DNA of 64,000 nucleotides from Bacteroidota bacterium (GTDB lineage: Bacteria > Bacteroidota > Bacteroidia > B-17B0 > Aurantibacillaceae). Shown here piece by piece: positions 55,075 through 63,110 of the stretch. The stretch lies in contig CANFTW010000009.1 of NCBI GenBank assembly GCA_947450025.1, forward strand, positions 1 through 64,000, given 5' to 3'. A program made the position numbers and the translations under genes. The first letter of the stretch is position 1. Each line of letters opens with the position of its first letter. Under the pieces are notes generated by a model. That model was not told the origin of the DNA and ran no database searches. It saw only the letters and a list, made by a program, of their open reading frames with translations.

Positions 55075-55845
55075 ATGAATAATATGAAAAGACTTTTACT
55101 TATCGCATCTACTTTATTTATGGGTAGTTTTCAAATGATGGCACAGTCATCATTAGCTGTCACAGATGTGAATAACGGAATGGCATCTGTTGTAGATAAC
55201 AGTAACATTTCCTATACTATTGCTGCCTTAGGTCATCTTACATCAGAAATAGATGCTAAGAATACAAGCGCATCAACTAAATATTATAAATTGAAACGTT
55301 TTGATGATGTACTAAATTCAGGTGCTAGTGCTTATTTTTGTGTTGGTGGGGCAAATTGTTATCCTCCTACAGTATTTACTTCACCAATTACAATGACTTT
55401 AACTCCTAATCAAACATTATCATCTCAAAGTTTATCATTGTTATTAGACTTAGAAGAAGGCACAACTTCTGGTTACTCATCTATTAGATATCAAATTTAT
55501 AATATCAATGATGTTAATGATGTGTTTACATTTACTTTAAAGTATAATGAAACAGCTACATCAGTTAAAGAAACAGCTTCTTTATTTTCATCTGTATCTT
55601 CCATATATCCAAACCCTTCGGTAAGCAAAGCTCATATTAATATTACTTCTATTGAGGCCATTGAAAATGTAACACTTTCGGTTACTAATAGCTTAGGGTC
55701 TGTAGTTTCAACAAAACAAATTGATTTAACAGTTGGAAAAAATACTATTGGGATTGATTCTGAAGCTTTAAGTTCTGGAATTTACTTCGCAACCATCACT
55801 AGCAACAATACTAAAATCGTTAAAAAGTTTACTGTCAATAAATAA
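55075..55845 (+). CDS. Small T9SS type A cargo protein
   Basis: 256 residues. The third-codon ATG neighbour (Met4, 55084) gives a standard signal peptide (MKRLLLIASTLFMGSFQMMAQ). The mature region (about 25-165) is a beta-rich domain of unknown type with one Cys pair (YFCVGGANCYPP). The C-terminal ~80 residues are a type A sorting domain (SSIYPNPSVSKAHINI...SSGIYFATITSNNTKIVKKF). Secreted or surface-anchored by T9SS, with function unknown. It is 22 bp before the next cargo gene. Confidence 0.82.
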   Translation: MNNMKRLLLIASTLFMGSFQMMAQSSLAVTDVNNGMASVVDNSNISYTIAALGHLTSEIDAKNTSASTKYYKLKRFDDVLNSGASAYFCVGGANCYPPTVFTSPITMTLTPNQTLSSQSLSLLLDLEEGTTSGYSSIRYQIYNINDVNDVFTFTLKYNETATSVKETASLFSSVSSIYPNPSVSKAHINITSIEAIENVTLSVTNSLGSVVSTKQIDLTVGKNTIGIDSEALSSGIYFATITSNNTKIVKKFTVNK

Positions 55846-55867
55846 AAATAACCTAACACAAATAAAC

Positions 55868-57799
55868 ATGAAAAAAACAATTACCCTTTTCAGCTTTATG
55901 GCATTAACCACTGCAGGTTTTGCTCAAAGCCCTCGTATGTCATTATACGAAGAATTCACTGGAGAAAACTGTCCTCCATGTGCATCAACTAATCCAGGAT
56001 TAGATGTTAAGTTAGCAGCAAATGCTAATAATACAATTCCATTAAAATGGCAAGTAGCTATTCCAAGCGCGCCAACATCATTAACGTCGCTATATCAACA
56101 AAATAAAGCTGAAATTGATGCGAGAGACTCATATTATTCAATTTCATCTGCACCAAACGGAAGACAAGACGGCCAAAGCCAAGCGGTATTTGGTGCAACT
56201 GGTACTTCAGCAGATCATCCAGCTAACGTTACGGCTACTCTTTTAAATAATGCGGCGGCTGTGACATCTCCATTTACTATTGCGATGAATAGAGCATGGG
56301 ATGCTTCTTTCTCAACAATTACTGTAACTGGTACATTAACAGCTACTGGCAACTATACAACTACTGGTACAAACTTAAAATTCAGATTAGTAATGACTGA
56401 AAAAGAAGTGCACTATGCAGTAGCTCCAGGTTCAAATGGTGAAAAAGATTTTCACTGGGTAGCACGTAAATCATTCCCTGATTTAACCAACGGTACAGCA
56501 ATGTCAAATACATGGACAACTGGTCAAACTCAAACATTTACAGTAGTTTGTGCGTTACCATCTTATATTTGGGATAAAAGTCAAGTTGAAATGGTTGGTT
56601 TCATCCAAGACGATGCAAACAAAAAAGTAATACAAGCAGGTTTAGCTGCTGCTGCTCCATTACAAGATGATGCTGCTGCAACTTCTGTTTCTGGATTACC
56701 TGCGATGACGTGTAATACGTCGTTAAATCCATCAGCAGTAATTAAAAACAATGGTTCAAATGCAATTACTAGCATGACTATTAATCCATTTGTAAACGGT
56801 GTAGCTAACGGCGCATCTATTAACTGGACTGGAAGTTTAGCTGCTGGCGCAACAACCACTGTTGTCTTAAATCCAATCACAGCATTAACTTCTGGATCAA
56901 GCACATTTTCTTTAAGTATTGCTTCAAATGTAAACGGTGCATTAGATTATAACTTAGGTAACAATTCAACAACTGCAAAATTCTCAGTAGTTGGTACTTA
57001 TGGTGCAGCTCCAATTGTAGAAAGTTTTTCAAGTGCAACTTTCCCTCCTGCAAACTGGATTTTAATCAATCCTGATGGTGGTGCTTCAACTTGGGCAAGA
57101 TCAACTTCTGCTGGAAGTCAATCAACAACTCAATCAGTAAGATACCCTGCATATTCAGCTTCTGCTGGTGATATTGATGATTTAGTTTTACCTCCAGTTA
57201 GCTTAAGCGGTATCACTTCTCCAGTATTAGTATTTGACGTTGCTTATGCTCAATACTCAACTGAAAATGATCAATTAGATGTTATGGTTTCTACAAACTG
57301 TGGCTCTACTTGGACAAATGTATTCAGCAAAGCAGGTACTTCTTTAATGACTGCTAATGCAACAACTTCAAGTTTTGTTCCTACAACTTCTCAATGGAGA
57401 GGTGAATCGGTTAACTTAAGCGCTTATGCTAACAATACTACTGTATTAGTTAAATTTGTGGCAACAAGTGATTATGGAAACAATATTTATGTTGATCAAA
57501 TTAACTTATTACAAGCAACAGGAATTGAAAACATCAACTCTAACTTCACAGCAGTTGAGTTATTCCCTAACCCAACTTCTAACGAAACATCTGTAAATGT
57601 TAGCTTAGTTAAAGCTGCTGATGTTACAATCAATGTTTTAAATACAGTTGGTCAAAATGTTTACCAAGCAACTTCTACTTTAAATGGTGGAACTAACAAA
57701 GTAAATATCGATACTAAAAACTTTGCAGCTGGTATCTACAATGTAGTAGTTACTTCTGAAAATGGTTCAATCACAAAAAAATTATCTGTTATTAAATAA
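55868..57799 (+). CDS. T9SS type A cargo with Omp28/thioredoxin-like CPPC domain and a jelly-roll module
   Basis: 643 residues. Signal peptide to AQ20, then an Omp28-like thioredoxin-fold domain starting SLYEEFTGENCPPCASTN, with a CPPC redox motif at residues 35-38 and extending to about 270. A CARDB-like spacer follows (AVIKNNGSNAITSMTI). Next is a MAM-like 'choice-of-anchor J' module (SFSSATFPPANWILINPDGG...YVDQINL), and the end is a type A sorting domain (VELFPNPTSNETSVNVSL...AAGIYNVVVTSENG). The Cys pair might act in disulphide chemistry outside the cell, but could also be structural. Codon use is biased (TTA, GTA, AAC), suggesting strong expression. Confidence 0.85.
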   Translation: MKKTITLFSFMALTTAGFAQSPRMSLYEEFTGENCPPCASTNPGLDVKLAANANNTIPLKWQVAIPSAPTSLTSLYQQNKAEIDARDSYYSISSAPNGRQDGQSQAVFGATGTSADHPANVTATLLNNAAAVTSPFTIAMNRAWDASFSTITVTGTLTATGNYTTTGTNLKFRLVMTEKEVHYAVAPGSNGEKDFHWVARKSFPDLTNGTAMSNTWTTGQTQTFTVVCALPSYIWDKSQVEMVGFIQDDANKKVIQAGLAAAAPLQDDAAATSVSGLPAMTCNTSLNPSAVIKNNGSNAITSMTINPFVNGVANGASINWTGSLAAGATTTVVLNPITALTSGSSTFSLSIASNVNGALDYNLGNNSTTAKFSVVGTYGAAPIVESFSSATFPPANWILINPDGGASTWARSTSAGSQSTTQSVRYPAYSASAGDIDDLVLPPVSLSGITSPVLVFDVAYAQYSTENDQLDVMVSTNCGSTWTNVFSKAGTSLMTANATTSSFVPTTSQWRGESVNLSAYANNTTVLVKFVATSDYGNNIYVDQINLLQATGIENINSNFTAVELFPNPTSNETSVNVSLVKAADVTINVLNTVGQNVYQATSTLNGGTNKVNIDTKNFAAGIYNVVVTSENGSITKKLSVIK

Positions 57800-57820
57800 T
57801 TTTTGATTTTTTGATTTAAC

Positions 57821-57856
57821 AAAGGGCTGGTGAGATTCATCAGCCCTTTGTTTTTA
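57821..57856 (+). terminator. Terminator after the CPPC cargo gene
   Basis: AAAGGGCTGGTGA (57821-57833) and TCATCAGCCCTTT (57837-57849) pair over 13 bp with one G-U around a 3-base loop. It is followed by a T run, 21 bp after the stop codon. Confidence 0.87.
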
Positions 57857-57924
57857 TCCTATTTTTAACTAAAAATGGCATAATATCTCTTTAATTACTT
57901 ATCTCTTCATATAATTAAAAATCC

Positions 57925-57960
57925 TATTTTTGTAAAGGCTGTCGTTATTTCAGCCTTTTA
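57925..57960 (+). promoter_or_regulatory. Candidate -7 box followed by a 5'-leader hairpin
   Basis: TATTTTTG (57925-57932) fits the -7 consensus. Directly after it AAAGGCTG (57934-57941) pairs with CAGCCTTT (57951-57958) and leads into a T-rich stretch, ending just before the ATG at 57973. It could be a transcript-stabilising 5' hairpin or a weak terminator. Confidence 0.4.
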
Positions 57961-57972
57961 TTATTTTATACT

Positions 57973-60069
57973 ATGCTAAAAAAAATATTTTTCTTTGTTG
58001 TCATTTCACTAATCGCTACTCAAAGCTTTACTCAAGTTTTATACAGTGAACGTTTTAATACTTTGAGCCTAACCACAGCAACATACAGCTCAAATAATAC
58101 CACACAAACTTATCAGTATGCTGATGTTCCAAACGCAATGTTTACAATTAATAATGGAAATTTAATTGCAGATACTTTGACTGGGAATTATCCATTCAGA
58201 GCAAATAGTCAAAAGCAAAAAGCGTGGTTAAGTTATGTGCCTGTTAATGCTACAGATACCTTTGCCGTATCAACGTCTTGGATAAAACCAGTAGGAACTA
58301 CCAGTGCTTGGCTAATTACACCTACTATTAGCAATGTTGCAGCTAACAGTGTTTTAACTTGGGAAGCTTTAGCGCCAGATATGAATAACCAAGATGGTTA
58401 TGAAGTCTATATATCAACAGTAACAACTGGCACACCTAATGTTTCAAATTTTACGACATTAGTATTTAACACGACTGCTGAAAAAAGTACATGGCAAACT
58501 CATGGAATATCCTTAGCCTCCTTTGCAGGCCAAAATATTAGAATTGCGTTTAAAAATAATTCGACCAACAAATACCAATTATGGATTGATGATATTATCG
58601 TGTCTAACATCACTAACGGATTTGATGTGAGCACAATTTCTCACAATGTTTACAAATACTCTACAACTAATATAAACAATGCCATTGTTGCAACCTTTAA
58701 AAATAATGGCTATACCCCTATCAGTAATTTAACAATTAATTATAAATTAAATAATGGCTCTACCATTACTGAAACAAAAATATTTTCACCGGCATTAAAT
58801 TATTTGGAAAGTAAAGCATTAACATTTACGATGCCATACAATACTCCAACTCCACAATACAATACTTTTAAAATTTGGCCAAGTTTTATTAACGGACAAT
58901 CAGATCAAGTAGCAGCAAATGATACAGTCAATGGGTCGATTACTATTTCATCATCCGTGCCAACAAAAAACATATTAGTTGAACAATTTGCTAGTACAAC
59001 ATGTGGTTGGTGTCCTGATGGACTATCAACAATCAACTCTATTGTAAGCACTAATACCAATGTGATTAGTTCAGAAATTCACTATAATGACAATTTAACC
59101 TCAACCTCCACAGCGCCTTTATTTACATCTTATGGGGACACCGATGACTTTCCGTCGGCCATGATTGATCGTTATTTGTTCGCTGAAAATTCTAAAATGG
59201 CTAGTGAAAAAACAGACTGGAGTTCATATATTACTCAACGACAAGCAATGATAGTGCCAGCAACTGTAACTATTACTAATGTAACTTACAATTCAAGTAC
59301 ACGTCAAATAAGTGCTACAGTCATAGCAAACTTTGTTGGTGATGTAAAAGGGCAATATGGATTAAATTTATATGTAAAAGAAAATAATATTTATGGGAAA
59401 TTAGCTGACAGCTCTGACAACCAATGGAATCAACATAATAGTTTATATAACATTTCAAGTTCTTCCTTTTATCAATACGGAAATTTAATTGGCAACAATT
59501 ATGTCATGAGTGCAGTTTCATACAAGCACAAACATGTTATTAATGCACTGTTAGACGGATGGATTGGTGATCTATCCTTGGTTCCTACAAATGGTTCTAC
59601 TAGCGGTCAAAGCTATAGTAAAACGTATACATACACTTTACCAAATGCTGCTGGAAGTGAGTTTAGATATAATGCTGATAATATCTATTTAATTGGCGTC
59701 ATTAGTGAATACGATATAAACTACTATAATGGCATCGCTATTTTAAATTCTGCGGAAGTTAAACTAACATCTAACGCAGAAACCACAGTTGGCATCAATG
59801 AAAAATACTCCCAAAATGTTCAATTAAATATATTCCCAAATCCAACTAGCGACATCTGTCAACTATCATATACATTAAAAAATGATGAATATGTAAAAGT
59901 AAATGTTTACAATACGTTAGGAGAATTGGTATACATGGAAACAAAAAATGTATCTGCTGGAAACGTGTCCCATGAATTAAATTTAAAAGAATTAAATGCA
60001 GGAAATTACAGTGTTCAAGTGTCTTTTAAAAATACTAGTATTACAAAAAAATTAACCATCATTAAATAG
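57973..60069 (+). CDS. T9SS type A cargo with jelly-roll module and CGWC thioredoxin-like domain
   Basis: 698 residues. Signal peptide (MLKKIFFFVVISLIATQSFTQ). First comes a choice-of-anchor J-like module (about 22-215; YSERFNTLSLTTATY...LWIDDIIVSN), a CARDB-like spacer, and then an Omp28-like domain beginning LVEQFASTTCGWCPDGL with CGWC at 344-347. A type A sorting domain ends the protein (LNIFPNPTSDICQLSYTL...NAGNYSVQVSF). The modules are the same as in the upstream 643-residue protein but in the opposite order. hldD starts 4 bp after its stop. Confidence 0.84.
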   Translation: MLKKIFFFVVISLIATQSFTQVLYSERFNTLSLTTATYSSNNTTQTYQYADVPNAMFTINNGNLIADTLTGNYPFRANSQKQKAWLSYVPVNATDTFAVSTSWIKPVGTTSAWLITPTISNVAANSVLTWEALAPDMNNQDGYEVYISTVTTGTPNVSNFTTLVFNTTAEKSTWQTHGISLASFAGQNIRIAFKNNSTNKYQLWIDDIIVSNITNGFDVSTISHNVYKYSTTNINNAIVATFKNNGYTPISNLTINYKLNNGSTITETKIFSPALNYLESKALTFTMPYNTPTPQYNTFKIWPSFINGQSDQVAANDTVNGSITISSSVPTKNILVEQFASTTCGWCPDGLSTINSIVSTNTNVISSEIHYNDNLTSTSTAPLFTSYGDTDDFPSAMIDRYLFAENSKMASEKTDWSSYITQRQAMIVPATVTITNVTYNSSTRQISATVIANFVGDVKGQYGLNLYVKENNIYGKLADSSDNQWNQHNSLYNISSSSFYQYGNLIGNNYVMSAVSYKHKHVINALLDGWIGDLSLVPTNGSTSGQSYSKTYTYTLPNAAGSEFRYNADNIYLIGVISEYDINYYNGIAILNSAEVKLTSNAETTVGINEKYSQNVQLNIFPNPTSDICQLSYTLKNDEYVKVNVYNTLGELVYMETKNVSAGNVSHELNLKELNAGNYSVQVSFKNTSITKKLTIIK

Positions 60070-60073
60070 AAAA

Positions 60074-61039
60074 ATGATTGTCATTACAGGCGCCGCAGGC
60101 TTTATAGGAAGTTGTTTAATTAGTAAATTAAATAATGAAGGACGCACCGATTTGATTTTAGTTGATGATTTTTCACAACTACAGAAAGTAAATAATTACG
60201 AAAGTAAATTGTTTGCTAAAAAAATTGAACGCAACGAGTTTTTAAATTGGTTTGAAAATCATGCTCATGAGGTTGATTTTGTATATCATATTGGAGCACG
60301 AACAGACACCACTGAGTTTAATGTAGAATTATTTAATGAGTTAAATTTAAATTACACCAAATCCATCTGGAACACTTGTTCAATACATGCTATTCCTTTG
60401 GTTTACGCTTCTTCTGCCGCTACTTATGGCTTAGGTGAATTTGGATATGATGATGATGAATCTAAAATTAATTTATTAAAACCGCTAAATCCATATGGAG
60501 ATAGTAAAAATGATTTTGATAAATGGGCAATTGCACAAGAATCTTCTCCTCCAAAATGGGCTGGTTTTAAATTCTTTAATGTATATGGCCCTAATGAATA
60601 TCATAAAGGCAGAATGGCATCCGTTATATTCCACTCATTTAATCAAATACATGAAAAAGGTGGTGTGAAATTATTTCGCTCACATAATCCAAAGTATACA
60701 GACGGTGGACAACTTCGAGATTTTATATATGTAAAAGATTTAATAGACGTTTTATATTTTGCTCAAAAGACCGCTATTAAAAGTGGCGTCTACAATTTAG
60801 GAAGTGGCAAAGCTCGTCCATTTTTAGATTTAGCAAAAGCTACATTTAAAGCATTAGGAAAAGAACCACAAATTGAATTTATTGACACTCCAATAGATAT
60901 CCGAGACAAATATCAATATTTTACGGAAGCAAATATGAGTAAACTTATTGAACAAGGATATACAAAGCCATTTACAAGTTTAGAAGATGGTGTTCATGAT
61001 TATGTAACTAACTATTTAATTGGTAAAAGATATTGCTAG
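60074..61039 (+). CDS. hldD: ADP-L-glycero-D-manno-heptose 6-epimerase
   Basis: 321 residues, extended short-chain dehydrogenase family. The NAD(P)-binding motif is GAAGFIG at 6-12. The catalytic region has ASSAATYG and the YxxxK pair in NPYGDSK, and the family-specific stretches FKFFNVYGPNEYHKGRMASV and DFIYVKDLIDVLYF support HldD over other epimerases. It supplies L,D-heptose for the LPS core. A GT9 transferase lies 2 kb downstream. It follows the T9SS cargo gene with only a 4-bp gap, so it may be carried on that transcript. Its stop overlaps that of the convergent gene through a CTAG palindrome (61036-61039). Confidence 0.92.
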   Translation: MIVITGAAGFIGSCLISKLNNEGRTDLILVDDFSQLQKVNNYESKLFAKKIERNEFLNWFENHAHEVDFVYHIGARTDTTEFNVELFNELNLNYTKSIWNTCSIHAIPLVYASSAATYGLGEFGYDDDESKINLLKPLNPYGDSKNDFDKWAIAQESSPPKWAGFKFFNVYGPNEYHKGRMASVIFHSFNQIHEKGGVKLFRSHNPKYTDGGQLRDFIYVKDLIDVLYFAQKTAIKSGVYNLGSGKARPFLDLAKATFKALGKEPQIEFIDTPIDIRDKYQYFTEANMSKLIEQGYTKPFTSLEDGVHDYVTNYLIGKRYC

Positions 61040-61869
61040 CAACTATAAAAACAAATCGCTTGTAATATTAAAAGTCCGTCTACCCATAAATAATAATAAA
61101 AAGGATGTCTTTTGTCATTCGTAAATACTACTGTTAAAATTACAATAAGTGCTAATGCTCCGAAATTTATAAGCACCGTGGTTTCTTTTGAAAAGGCATA
61201 AAAACAAAATAAACAAATTATAATTAGTAGATAACAGATTCCTTTTGTAAAAGGAATGCCAAATTTATTAGCGTAAGTATTAACTCCTAATACATAGTCG
61301 TCTTCTGCGTCTTTTATATCAAACAATAAACACATCACGGATATAAAACAAAACTGAGAAACGATAAACCAAACACTAGTTTCAGTCACTAATTTATTTT
61401 CAATTAAAGGCACTAAACTGCAACTAATTACCCATACGAATGAAATTAAAAACGGCTTAATATAGCCGTGCTTTCTTAAATTCACTGGAGGTAAATAATA
61501 TAACGTTGATATAACTTCTGCGCCAATCATAATTCCAATAGAAGTCCAACTTAAATTATTACATAAAAACAAGACTATAAGTAATGATATTCCTACACTA
61601 TATAGTAATACTTTTTTATGTTTCAATAACCATTGTGATCTATCCGAATACAGGTTGTTTTCATTAATCATATAACCACGTTGCACATTATATTGCAAAT
61701 AGGTTGATAATAGAACAAAAAACAAATACGATGAACTATTGAAATCAAATGGTATTGAAAATAAACGATACACAAGCAAAACCTGAGCAAAGGCACATAT
61801 AGAAATAAAAATATTAGCATACACTAATGTTTTTACAATTGGTGAGGATATAAAACAGTTAGTTTTCAA
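61036..61869 (-). CDS. UbiA-like integral membrane protein
   Basis: 277 residues with about eight hydrophobic helices. The second Asp-rich motif of UbiA prenyltransferases is recognisable (LLFDIKDAEDDYVLGVNTYANKFG). The first motif (NDxxDxxxD in active enzymes) is replaced by LQYNVQRGYMINEN, which lacks the usual aspartates. A UbiA-superfamily fold is therefore likely, while classical prenyl transfer is uncertain. It overlaps the tatD stop by 11 bp and is probably expressed with it. Confidence 0.65.
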   Translation of the reverse strand: MKTNCFISSPIVKTLVYANIFISICAFAQVLLVYRLFSIPFDFNSSSYLFFVLLSTYLQYNVQRGYMINENNLYSDRSQWLLKHKKVLLYSVGISLLIVLFLCNNLSWTSIGIMIGAEVISTLYYLPPVNLRKHGYIKPFLISFVWVISCSLVPLIENKLVTETSVWFIVSQFCFISVMCLLFDIKDAEDDYVLGVNTYANKFGIPFTKGICYLLIIICLFCFYAFSKETTVLINFGALALIVILTVVFTNDKRHPFYYYLWVDGLLILQAICFYSC

Positions 61870-62623
61870 ATATCTCTTCGGCGTTTTTTGAAGTAATGTC
61901 AGCTACCTCTTGCACACTTATCTTTTTAATTTCTGCAATTTTTTCTGCAATGAGTGGCAAATACATACTCTCATTTCGCTTTCCTCGATGAGGAACTGGA
62001 GCTAAATAAGGAGCATCTGTTTCTAATACAATATCATGAATGTTTAACTGCTCAACTACTTTATCTAACCCAGAATTTTTAAATGTGATAACGCCTCCTA
62101 TGCCTAACTTAAAGTTTCCTAGTGATAGGATTTGTTGGGCTTGAGCAATATCCCCACTAAAACAATGAAAAATTCCTTTCGGCAACTTATCAAAAGACTT
62201 TAAAGTAGAGAAAATTTCATCGAAGGCATTGCGACAATGAATAACAACTGTATAATTATATTCCAATGCCCAAAACAATTGCTCTTTAAAAGCCAATTCC
62301 TGCTCTTTTACAAAAGTTTTATCCCAATATAAATCCATCCCGATCTCACCAATTGCTGAAAACCTTCGTAAATCGAGCCATTGCTTAACCATATTTAATT
62401 CCTCTCTGTAATTTTCTTTTACTGAACAGGGATGTAAACCCATCATTGGTAAACATTGTTCAGGAAAATGGATTTCCAATGCTAACATCCCATCAATACT
62501 AGAACTATCAACATTTGGCATATAGAATTTAACAACTCCTTTTGCAATAGCCTGATTGATGCTTTCTATTCTATCAGAGTTAAATTCTTCTGAATAAAGG
62601 TGTGTATGTGTATCGATTAACAT
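61859..62623 (-). CDS. tatD: TatD-family metal-dependent hydrolase
   Basis: 254 residues from the chosen start, MLIDTHTHLYSEEF, which is how most TatD proteins begin. An in-frame ATG at 62650 would add nine residues but lies upstream of the transcription start expected from the -7 box at 62655-62648. Metal ligands: HTH, IGEIGMDLYW, VIHCRNAFDE, FHCFSGD, ETDAPYLAP. Members are DNA 3'-exonuclease-like or deacylase enzymes. Often named tatD, although not part of Tat export. Confidence 0.9.
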   Translation of the reverse strand: MLIDTHTHLYSEEFNSDRIESINQAIAKGVVKFYMPNVDSSSIDGMLALEIHFPEQCLPMMGLHPCSVKENYREELNMVKQWLDLRRFSAIGEIGMDLYWDKTFVKEQELAFKEQLFWALEYNYTVVIHCRNAFDEIFSTLKSFDKLPKGIFHCFSGDIAQAQQILSLGNFKLGIGGVITFKNSGLDKVVEQLNIHDIVLETDAPYLAPVPHRGKRNESMYLPLIAEKIAEIKKISVQEVADITSKNAEEIFEN

Positions 62624-62635
62624 TGGAAAAATAGT

Positions 62636-62655
62636 TATTTTTGTATACAAATTTA
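62636..62655. promoter_or_regulatory. Overlapping divergent -7 boxes between tatD and the lipoprotein gene
   Basis: TATTTTTG (62636-62643) on the plus strand and TAAATTTG (62655-62648) on the minus strand both match TAnnTTTG, and they flank the palindrome TTGTATACAA. Each sits about 20-25 bp from its start codon (62663 and 62623). The two promoters would compete for polymerase. Confidence 0.5.
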
Positions 62656-62662
62656 AGCATAC

Positions 62663-63109
62663 ATGAAGACATTATTCGCATTTATTTTGTTAATCGGCAC
62701 TTTATTATTTACTGAATGTAAAAAGTATCCAGAGGGACCAGCGCTTAGTTTAAGAACTAAAAAAGAAAGAATTGCAAACACTTGGAAACTATCTAAATAC
62801 ATAGAAAATAGTGTTGATTTAACATCTAACTTTAATTCTATATTCACCCAATTCTCATTTTATGCTTCAAAAGATGGGCATTATACCATTAGTAGACAAT
62901 ACCAATCATTTTTTAATACCACAGAATCAGGCACTTGGACATTATCGTCAAATAAAAAGGATTTTACTTTAAATCCAAGTTCTATATCTGCTGGAACTTT
63001 ACCTAATTATAGCACTTGGCAAATTTTAAAACTATATGAAAAAGAATTTTGGTTGAGAACATTAGATGCAAATGGCAAATTGATCGAATATCATTTAATA
63101 CCTCAATAA
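62663..63109 (+). CDS. Small lipoprotein, lipocalin-like
   Basis: 148 residues. Signal peptide with a lipobox (LLFTEC, Cys at residue 19), then a domain that reads like the lipocalin-like small lipoproteins of Bacteroidota: a KKERIANTWKLSKY opening, GTWTLSSNKKDFTL in the middle and LKLYEKEFWLRTLDANGK at the end. It is probably attached to a membrane. Ligand unknown. The next gene begins one base after the stop, so the two are coupled. Confidence 0.75.
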   Translation: MKTLFAFILLIGTLLFTECKKYPEGPALSLRTKKERIANTWKLSKYIENSVDLTSNFNSIFTQFSFYASKDGHYTISRQYQSFFNTTESGTWTLSSNKKDFTLNPSSISAGTLPNYSTWQILKLYEKEFWLRTLDANGKLIEYHLIPQ

Positions 63110-63110
63110 A

